Assembly: GCA_038252405.1 (NCBI GenBank)
Contig: JBBSAJ010000031.1
Span: 1-31,717, forward strand
Reading direction: 5' to 3'
Source: DATCDE01 sp038252405
GTDB taxonomy: Bacteria > Actinomycetota > Actinomycetes > Prado026
Length of the DNA: 31,717 nt
The translations under genes were made by a program, and so were the position numbers. The notes beneath the pieces were generated by a model, which was not told the origin of the DNA, did not search any database, and saw nothing but the letters and a program-made list of their open reading frames with translations. Below, in pieces: positions 8,646-14,104 of this stretch. Within the stretch, counting starts at the first letter, position 1, and every line of letters starts with the position of its first letter.

Positions 8646-9319
8646 GGACCCACCTCCTGCTCGTCGGGCGGCGTGCCCTCCTCGAGCGCAGCGGACAGCA
8701 CGCAGCGCGCAGCGTGAACGTGTGAGCGCATCACCGACTCGGCCCAGGGGCCGTCGTGCGATCGCATCGCAGCCGCCAGCTCACGGTGGTGGCCCATGCT
8801 CCGGGCGAGCGCCGCCTCGTCGTAGCGGTGATACGTGCGGGCCACCAAGGGCACGTGCACGACCTGGCCGAGCATCGCGGCCAGCCGGGGGCTGCCCGAG
8901 GTGGCCATGATCAGCCCGTGGAACTCCGCGTTGAGCACGGCCACCCGGTCCAGGTCCCGTTGTCGGCCGGGGCGCGCCGCCGAGTCCATCGCGTCGCAGA
9001 GCCCGCTCAACGCGGCCAGGACCTCGCCGTCGGCCCGCTCCGCTGCGCGCCGGGCGGCGGAGCCCTCGAGCAGCGCCCTCAGCTCGTAGATCTCGTGCAG
9101 GTCCTCGCGCGTCCAGTGCGCGACCCGCGCACCTCGGTTGGGTTCGATCTCCACCAGGCCCTCGGCGGCCAGGCGGTGCAGGGCCTCCCGGACGGGGGTC
9201 CGGCTGACGTGCAAGGACTCGGCCAGCTCAACCTCCCCGAGCCGCTCACCGGAGCGATACTCACCCTTGAGGATGGCCGCGCGCAGCCGTAGGTGGGCTC
9301 GCTCAGCCGCTTGCGCCAT
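8642..9319 (-). CDS. GntR family transcriptional regulator, FCD (FadR) subfamily
   Basis: This 225-residue regulator has an N-terminal winged helix at residues 5-70 (GEVELAESLHVSRTPVREAL is the helix-turn-helix) and a C-terminal all-helical FCD ligand domain at about 75-212. The likely metal ligands Asn130, His134, His178 and His200 are present (LNAEFHGLI, GHHREL, MRSHVHAA), suggesting that the effector is a small carboxylate bound through a metal. The ATG at 9319 was chosen because GAGGAG precedes it by 4 nt and the helix-turn-helix domain follows at the normal distance. Longer versions would run through the promoter. It is the first gene of the catabolic operon and overlaps the CoA-transferase start by 4 nt. 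It faces the lyase gene across a 112-bp region with two matching sites, so I infer a local, substrate-responsive repressor with autoregulation. Confidence 0.92.
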   Translation of the reverse strand: MAQAAERAHLRLRAAILKGEYRSGERLGEVELAESLHVSRTPVREALHRLAAEGLVEIEPNRGARVAHWTREDLHEIYELRALLEGSAARRAAERADGEVLAALSGLCDAMDSAARPGRQRDLDRVAVLNAEFHGLIMATSGSPRLAAMLGQVVHVPLVARTYHRYDEAALARSMGHHRELAAAMRSHDGPWAESVMRSHVHAARCVLSAALEEGTPPDEQEVGP

Positions 9320-9332
9320 CAGGCTCCTCACG

Positions 9333-9347
9333 TATGTTTTGTATGCA
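9333..9347. promoter_or_regulatory. Candidate GntR operator, regulator-proximal copy
   Basis: TATGTTTTGTATGCA shares 12 of 15 positions with the copy at 9406-9420 and is in the same orientation. The core TTTGTATGCAAA (9338-9349) is an imperfect palindrome with TTTG/CAAA arms, similar to the TTGTATACAA-like sites of FCD-type GntR regulators. It abuts and overlaps the predicted -10 element of the minus-strand operon, so binding would block initiation. Confidence 0.5.
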
Positions 9348-9375
9348 AAGTAGGGAGTCTGTTGAGGTAGCACAA
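9347..9375 (-). promoter_or_regulatory. Candidate promoter of the GntR-hyu operon
   Basis: On the minus strand TTGTGC (9375-9370) and TACTTT (9352-9347) are separated by 17 bp. This is a plausible but weak pair for the main sigma factor and would start transcription about 20 nt before the regulator ATG. The -10 overlaps the candidate operator. This is inference from spacing only. Confidence 0.35.
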
Positions 9376-9405
9376 GCCCCTGTAGGAAGATTGTTTCCAC
9401 CGTTC

Positions 9406-9420
9406 TGCATTTTGTATGCA
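9406..9420. promoter_or_regulatory. Candidate GntR operator, lyase-proximal copy
   Basis: TGCATTTTGTATGCA has perfect 5-bp inverted arms (TGCAT/ATGCA) around a 5-bp centre. It shares the 11-bp block TTTTGTATGCA with the other site, 73 bp away, which is close to seven helical turns. It ends one base before the AAGGAG ribosome site of the lyase gene (9422-9427), so a bound regulator would block lyase transcription. Confidence 0.5.
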
Positions 9421-9431
9421 CAAGGAGCGAG

Positions 9432-10328
9432 ATGACGACGGTTGAGATCGTTGAGGTGGCCCCCCGCGACGGGCTGCAGAACGAGGCGACGCTGCTGGAC
9501 ACCGCCACCAAGGTGGCGTTGATCGAGCGGTTGGTCGCCGCCGGGGTCCGGCGGGTCGAGGCGGTCAGCTTCGTGCATCCGGGGCGGGTGCCGCAGATGG
9601 CCGACGCGGAGGCGGTGATGGCCGCGCTGCCGCGCCGCGACGACGTCTCCTACATCGGGCTGGTGCTCAACGAGCGCGGCCTGGACCGGGCGCTGGCCGC
9701 AGGTGTCGACGAGGTCAACTACGTGGTGATCACCACCGAGACGTTCAGCCGGCGCAACCAGGGCGTGAGTGTCGACGAGTGCGTGGCCGCGTGGCACCGC
9801 ATCGGCGCCCGGGCCAGGGCGGCCGGGCTGCGCACCTCGGTGACCGTGTCGACGTCGTTCGGCTGCCCGTTCGAGGGCGAGGTGGCCCCGGAGACGGTGA
9901 CCGCCCTCGTCGAGCGGGTCATGCAGACGCCGCCGGACGAGCTCGCGCTGGCCGACACGATCGGCGTCGGTGTGCCGGCCCAGGTGCGCGACCTGCTCCC
10001 CCGCGTCGCCGCGCTCACCGGCGGCATCCCGCTGCGGGCGCACTTCCACAACACCCGCAACACCGGCTACGCGAACGCCCTGGCCGCGTACGAGTCCGGG
10101 GCGAGCGTGCTCGACTCCAGCGCGGGTGGCATCGGCGGCTGCCCGTTCGCCCCCAACGCCACCGGCAACATCGCCACCGAGGACCTCGTCTACCTGCTGC
10201 ACCGCAGCGGGGTCGACACCGGCCTCGACCTCACTGCCGTCGCGGACACCGGGACCTGGGTCGCCCAGCAGCTCGGGAAGGCCGAGGCGCCGGCGCTGCT
10301 GGGTCGAGCCGGCGGCTTCCCGGCCTGA
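9432..10328 (+). CDS. HMG-CoA lyase family protein
   Basis: This 298-residue TIM-barrel protein belongs to the HMG-CoA lyase branch of the DRE-metallolyase superfamily, normal length about 300. These enzymes cleave a 3-hydroxyacyl-CoA into a keto acid or ketone body and acetyl-CoA, using a divalent metal. Key residues are present: Arg12 and Asp13 in VAPRDGLQNE, His204 and His206 in RAHFHNTRNTGYANAL, the mobile-loop Cys237 in GGIGGCPFAP, and Asn246. The loop reads CPFAPNATGN where true HMG-CoA lyases have CPYAxGAxGN, so the substrate may differ. The ATG has AAGGAG 4 nt upstream. The gene is divergent from the GntR-CoA-transferase-hyuAB operon and shares a candidate operator with it, so it probably performs the C-C cleavage of that pathway. 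Leucine breakdown is unlikely because no companion genes of that pathway are nearby. Confidence 0.9.
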   Translation: MTTVEIVEVAPRDGLQNEATLLDTATKVALIERLVAAGVRRVEAVSFVHPGRVPQMADAEAVMAALPRRDDVSYIGLVLNERGLDRALAAGVDEVNYVVITTETFSRRNQGVSVDECVAAWHRIGARARAAGLRTSVTVSTSFGCPFEGEVAPETVTALVERVMQTPPDELALADTIGVGVPAQVRDLLPRVAALTGGIPLRAHFHNTRNTGYANALAAYESGASVLDSSAGGIGGCPFAPNATGNIATEDLVYLLHRSGVDTGLDLTAVADTGTWVAQQLGKAEAPALLGRAGGFPA

Positions 10329-10329
10329 C

Positions 10330-10827
10330 TCAGCCGAGCAGCATCTCGGTCGCCCCGAGCACGTCCTCCAAGGTCCGCCCGGAGTGCGCCTCCGCCAGGT
10401 GCGGTCCCGGCGTGGCCAGCTGCAGCAGCACCCCCTGGTTGGACGCCGGGTGCACGAAGGCCTCGCTCCAGTAGGGGTCGTCCAGGGTGACCCCGAACAC
10501 CCGCAGCCCCAGCGCCTCCACCGACGCGACGGCCACGGCCAGGTCGGGCACGAAGAAGGTCACATGGTGCAGCCCGCCGAGGCCGCCGTTTCGGGTGAGG
10601 AAGGAGTCGAGGAACCCGGAGCCGGGCAGCGCCTCCAGCAGCTCGATCTTCGAGCCGTCCGGGTACCCCAGGGTCACCGCCCGGAAGCCCACCGTGGAGT
10701 TCACCCCGCCATAGCGGAACCGCCCCCCGAGCGTGTCGGCGTACAGCGGCAGCAGCGAGCGGATCGAGGGGCCGGCCACCGCGACGTGGTCGAAGACGGC
10801 CGGCACCCCGGGCAGTGGGTTGTTCAC
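10330..10827 (-). CDS. VOC family protein, methylmalonyl-CoA epimerase-like
   Basis: This 165-residue protein has two betaalphabetabetabeta modules of the vicinal oxygen chelate superfamily. Possible metal ligands are His in VFDHVAVAG, Glu in KIELLEAL, His in GLHHVTFFV and a residue in the last strand around GVLLQLATPG. GGLHHVTFFVPD is close to the motif of methylmalonyl-CoA epimerases, although the length also fits other glyoxalase-like proteins. It starts at a GTG preceded by TAGGGT at 8 nt, so it may be leaderless. It converges on the lyase gene with a single base between the stop codons. An epimerase or isomerase for a CoA ester of the neighbouring catabolic locus is possible, but it has its own promoter and the link is only positional. 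Confidence 0.8.
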   Translation of the reverse strand: MNNPLPGVPAVFDHVAVAGPSIRSLLPLYADTLGGRFRYGGVNSTVGFRAVTLGYPDGSKIELLEALPGSGFLDSFLTRNGGLGGLHHVTFFVPDLAVAVASVEALGLRVFGVTLDDPYWSEAFVHPASNQGVLLQLATPGPHLAEAHSGRTLEDVLGATEMLLG

Positions 10828-10835
10828 GACGCCCG

Positions 10836-10841
10836 ACCCTA
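10836..10841 (-). promoter_or_regulatory. Candidate leaderless -10 element of the VOC gene
   Basis: TAGGGT on the minus strand ends 8 nt before the GTG start. This fits the actinobacterial TAnnnT -10 with transcription beginning at the start codon. Confidence 0.4.
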
Positions 10842-10860
10842 GCCGCCGGTCAGCGGCCGG

Positions 10861-11967
10861 TCAGCGGCGCCAGATCAGCACCAGTGCACGGTCGTCGCCC
10901 TCACCCGTGCGCACCGCGTCGACCAGCTTGCGCGCACCCCGGCGAAAACCCTTGGGCACCAGCCGCTCGGCCTGCCCGAGCAGCGCATCGATGCCCACGC
11001 TGATGTCCAGGCCGGGACGCTCCACCAGCCCGTCGGTGTACAGCAGCATGGCGTCGCCGGGCGCCAGCCGTCCCCGCTCCCCCTCGAAGACCGCGTTCGG
11101 GTCGATACCCAGCGCCGTCCCGTGGGCTTCGGTGAGCCGCCAGGTGCCCGAGCCGGCGGCGTACTGGGCCGCGGGTGGGTGGCCGGCCGAGGCCAGGTAG
11201 TACTGGCCGTCCTCCAGGTCGATGGTGAGGTGGACGGCGGTGGCGAACCCCTCCTCCCAACCCTGCCGGATGAGGTAGGCGTTGGCGGCGTCCAGGAACT
11301 CCTCCGGCGGCATCGCCCCGAGCAGCCCCCCGAACGCCCCGGACAGCAGCAGAGCCCGGGTACCGGCGTCCACCCCCTTGCCGGAGACGTCGACCACGAC
11401 GACCTCCAGCACCCGCCCCCCCGGGGAGGCGCTGGCGACGAGGAAGTCCCCGGAGAACGACGCGCCGCCAGCTGGCCGCAGCACGACCTCGGCCTGCCAG
11501 TCGATGGGCAGCACGGGCAGCTCGCCCTGGGCTTTCAGCCGATCTCGGAGGTCGACCAGCATCGACTCCCCGCGCAGCCCCTGCACCCCGACCCTGGCCC
11601 GCGACCGGGCCACCACGATCACCACGACCGCGGTGACCACGACGACGAGTACCGAGCCCGGCCCCGGGAAGGTCTGGCCGAGCCGGTTGGCCTGCCACAC
11701 CATCACCCCGGCCACGACGGCGAGCAGGAGCACCAGGCTGCGCACCGAGAGCACGAAGCCGGCGACCAGCACGACCACGGCCAGCGAGGCGGGGGAGAAC
11801 CAGCGGGCCGACTCCGTCGAGAGCCAGCCGACGCCGAGCGCAGCAGCGACCAGCAGCAGCAGCGCGAACCCTTCGGTACGCAGGAAGCCACGGCGCAGGC
11901 GGTTCCACTCCCGCCGCAGCCCGCGGGCGGCGCGGAAGGGCAGAGAGGGGGGGCTGCCGGCGGACAT
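10861..11967 (-). CDS. Membrane-bound SpoIIE-type Ser/Thr phosphatase
   Basis: This 368-residue protein has a basic N-terminus, about four hydrophobic helices between residues 33 and 121, and a C-terminal PP2C-like SpoIIE domain from about residue 160. Metal-binding aspartates are seen at Asp174 (SFSGDF), Asp193 (VVVDVSGKGVDA) and near the end in GEGDDRALVLIW. YLASAGHPPA and LLYTDGLVE are further signatures of the domain. Such phosphatases dephosphorylate anti-sigma antagonist (STAS) proteins and so release stress sigma factors. The lack of a PAS or GAF domain suggests that sensing happens through the membrane part. No anti-sigma or STAS gene is nearby, so its target lies elsewhere. It is divergent from the Eis-like gene with 120 bp between them. 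A TAGGGT hexamer 9 nt before the ATG suggests a leaderless transcript. Confidence 0.9.
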   Translation of the reverse strand: MSAGSPPSLPFRAARGLRREWNRLRRGFLRTEGFALLLLVAAALGVGWLSTESARWFSPASLAVVVLVAGFVLSVRSLVLLLAVVAGVMVWQANRLGQTFPGPGSVLVVVVTAVVVIVVARSRARVGVQGLRGESMLVDLRDRLKAQGELPVLPIDWQAEVVLRPAGGASFSGDFLVASASPGGRVLEVVVVDVSGKGVDAGTRALLLSGAFGGLLGAMPPEEFLDAANAYLIRQGWEEGFATAVHLTIDLEDGQYYLASAGHPPAAQYAAGSGTWRLTEAHGTALGIDPNAVFEGERGRLAPGDAMLLYTDGLVERPGLDISVGIDALLGQAERLVPKGFRRGARKLVDAVRTGEGDDRALVLIWRR

Positions 11968-11976
11968 CAGACGGAG

Positions 11977-11982
11977 ACCCTA
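11977..11982 (-). promoter_or_regulatory. Candidate leaderless -10 element of the phosphatase gene
   Basis: TAGGGT on the minus strand lies 9 nt before the ATG at 11967. No good Shine-Dalgarno sequence is seen in between, which supports leaderless initiation. Confidence 0.4.
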
Positions 11983-12087
11983 CTCGGCAGCCATCCCCTC
12001 GGAGGAGCATTGCGGGCACCTCTCACCCGTTCGGACCGGGCCGGAAACCCCTGGGCAGCGCCGGGCTCGCTGGGGTAGGAAGGCCCC

Positions 12088-13308
12088 ATGGACGTCGAGA
12101 TCGTCGGGGTTCGCGAGACCGACTGGCCGGTGTTCCGCCGCCTGGACGAGCTGGCCTTCGGGTACACCTGGCCGGAGCCGTCGGAGGAGCCGCGCGAGCC
12201 GCTGGAGCAGGACCGCTCGATCGTGGCCCGCGTCGGCGGGGAGCCGGTCGGCATCGCGTCGATCTACACCCTGAGCCTGGCAGTGCCCGGGGGCGCGGAC
12301 GTCGCCACCGCCGGGGTCACCTGGGTCGGGGTGCTGCCCACGCACCGCCGGCAGGGGGTGCTCACCGCGATGATGCGCCACCAGCTGGATGGCCTGCGCG
12401 GGGGGCCCGAGCCGATCGCCGCCCTGTGGGCCTCCGAGTCCGGGATCTACGGCCGGTTCGGCTTCGGCGTGGCCACCCGCAAGCTCAGCGTCACCGTGAA
12501 CAAGCGGGGCACCCAGCTGCGCCGGGAGCGTGACCCCGAGGTCTCGATCCAGCTGGTGCCGCCGGCGGACGTCTTCGACGCCGTCCGTTCGGTCGAGTCC
12601 CTCGTGCGGGGCAGGCGCCCGGGGATGCCACGGCGCGGCGACAGCTGGCTGCGGCGGCTGGTGCACGACCCGGTGAGCGAGCGCGGTGGCGCGTCGGAGC
12701 TGCGGGCCGTGGTGGCCACGGTCGACGGCTCCCCGCGCGGCTACGCGGTCTTCCGCACCAAGCCGGACTGGTCCAAGAACTACGCAGCGGGCACCGTTGA
12801 CGTTCGCGAGGTGCTGGCGGCCGACCCGGCGGCCCACGCCGAGGTCTGGCGGTTCCTTCTCTCGGTCGACCTCATGGACGCGGTGGAGGCTTGGAACCTC
12901 CCGGTGGACGACCCGCTGCTGGACCTGCTCGTCGAACCCCGCCGCGCGAATCCGGAACTCAGCGAGAGCCTCTACCTGCGCCTCGTCGACCTGCCGACGG
13001 CGCTGGCCTCCAGGACGTACTGGGCCCCGGTCGATGTGGTGCTCGAGGTCACTGACGACTTCGGGCCGTGGAACAGCGGCCGCTGGCGGCTGTCGGCCGG
13101 GGTCGACGGCGCGGTGTGCTCGCCCACCTCGGACCCGGTCGACCTGGCCCTGGACGCCCGCGAGCTCGGGGCGGCCTACCTCGGCGGCGTGGCGTTGGCC
13201 GGACTCGCCGAGTCCGGGCTGGTGCAGGAGCGTCGGCCGGGCGCCCTGGCCGTCGCCTCGGCGGCCTTCCGGCACGACCCCGCCCCGTACTGTCCCTTCG
13301 TCTTCTGA
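12088..13308 (+). CDS. Eis-like GNAT acetyltransferase
   Basis: This 406-residue protein has the length and three-part build of Eis (enhanced intracellular survival) proteins: an N-terminal GNAT domain, a second GNAT-like region and a C-terminal sterol-carrier-like domain. The acetyl-CoA loop is at residues 78-92 (WVGVLPTHRRQGVL). Tyr121 in SGIYGRFGFG corresponds to the general acid of Eis, and the protein ends in CPFVF, matching the family, where the C-terminal carboxylate takes part in catalysis. Mycobacterial Eis acetylates several amines of aminoglycosides and also protein lysines, but most homologues are uncharacterised. The physiological substrate here is therefore open. A TAGGAA hexamer and purine-rich sequence lie just before the ATG. 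The gene converges on the DsbA-like gene. Confidence 0.9.
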   Translation: MDVEIVGVRETDWPVFRRLDELAFGYTWPEPSEEPREPLEQDRSIVARVGGEPVGIASIYTLSLAVPGGADVATAGVTWVGVLPTHRRQGVLTAMMRHQLDGLRGGPEPIAALWASESGIYGRFGFGVATRKLSVTVNKRGTQLRRERDPEVSIQLVPPADVFDAVRSVESLVRGRRPGMPRRGDSWLRRLVHDPVSERGGASELRAVVATVDGSPRGYAVFRTKPDWSKNYAAGTVDVREVLAADPAAHAEVWRFLLSVDLMDAVEAWNLPVDDPLLDLLVEPRRANPELSESLYLRLVDLPTALASRTYWAPVDVVLEVTDDFGPWNSGRWRLSAGVDGAVCSPTSDPVDLALDARELGAAYLGGVALAGLAESGLVQERRPGALAVASAAFRHDPAPYCPFVF

Positions 13309-13316
13309 CGCCGCCA

Positions 13317-13343
13317 GGTCACCGCATGCCTCGTGGTGTGACC
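13317..13343. terminator. Possible bidirectional terminator between convergent genes
   Basis: GGTCAC (13317-13322) and GTGACC (13338-13343) form an inverted repeat with a 15-nt loop in the 39-bp gap between the convergent Eis-like and DsbA-like genes. There is no T-run. The call rests on position and symmetry only. Confidence 0.25.
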
Positions 13344-13347
13344 GGCC

Positions 13348-13956
13348 TCAGCCGAAGGCCGGGCTCACGGTGCGGCTGCGCTTGAGCTCGAAGAACCCGT
13401 CGGTGCCGGCCACCAGCCGGACGCCGTCCCACAGCCGTCCGGCCGCCTCACCGCGGGGGGTCGGCGTGACCACCGGCCCGAAGAAGGCCGTCCCCTCGAA
13501 ATGGATCACCGGGGTGCCGACGTCCGTGCCGACCGGGTCCATGCCGGCCTGGTGGCTGCGCCGCAGCTCAGTGTCGTAGTCCGTCGAGGTCATCGCCGCG
13601 GCCAGCCCGGCCGGCAGCCCCACCGCGGCCAGCGACTCGGCCACCACGCCCGCGAGGTCGGTTCGCCCCTGGGGGTGCAGCCGGGTCCCCATCGCGGAGT
13701 ACAGCGGGAGCACGACGTCGTCCCCGTGGGCCTGCTGGGCGGCGGTCACCACGCGCACCGGACCCCAGGCCTGACGCATGAACCGCTCGTACTCCGGGTT
13801 CATCTCGCGGCCCTCGTTGAGGACCGCCAGCGACATCACGTGCCAGCGCACCGTGACCGGCCGGACCGCCTCGACCTCGAGCATCCACCGGGAGGTGAGC
13901 CAGGCCCAGGGGCACAGGGGGTCGAACCAGAAGTCTGCGGTGACGCGCTCGGGCAC
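13348..13956 (-). CDS. DsbA-fold protein related to mycothiol-dependent Rv2466c, single cysteine
   Basis: This 202-residue cytoplasmic protein has a thioredoxin fold with a helical insertion, as in DsbA/FrnE-type proteins. The N-terminal FWFDPLCPWAWLTSRW matches the actinobacterial Rv2466c family, which uses mycothiol. Rv2466c has a CPWC active site; here the motif is CPWA, and Cys15 is the only cysteine in the protein. The cis-proline loop GTPVIHF is intact. It could therefore work by a monothiol mechanism with mycothiol, or may have lost redox function. The GTG start at 13956 was chosen because GGAGA lies 5 nt upstream and the fold begins at once; 25 extra codons upstream have no such signal. 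The gene is divergent from pepN, the same arrangement as Rv2466c and pepN (Rv2467) in M. tuberculosis. Confidence 0.87.
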   Translation of the reverse strand: MPERVTADFWFDPLCPWAWLTSRWMLEVEAVRPVTVRWHVMSLAVLNEGREMNPEYERFMRQAWGPVRVVTAAQQAHGDDVVLPLYSAMGTRLHPQGRTDLAGVVAESLAAVGLPAGLAAAMTSTDYDTELRRSHQAGMDPVGTDVGTPVIHFEGTAFFGPVVTPTPRGEAAGRLWDGVRLVAGTDGFFELKRSRTVSPAFG

Positions 13957-14104
13957 GTTGGTCTCCGATCGGGCTGACGACGACGATTCTTTCACCTTCA
14001 ACGACCGTCGCCGGGAAAGATTCCATTCCACGATCCACCCGCCGGTCGGCTAGCGTGACGACGACCGTTTTGAAGCTGCCTGAACCGAGGGGAAGCACAG
14101 CGCC

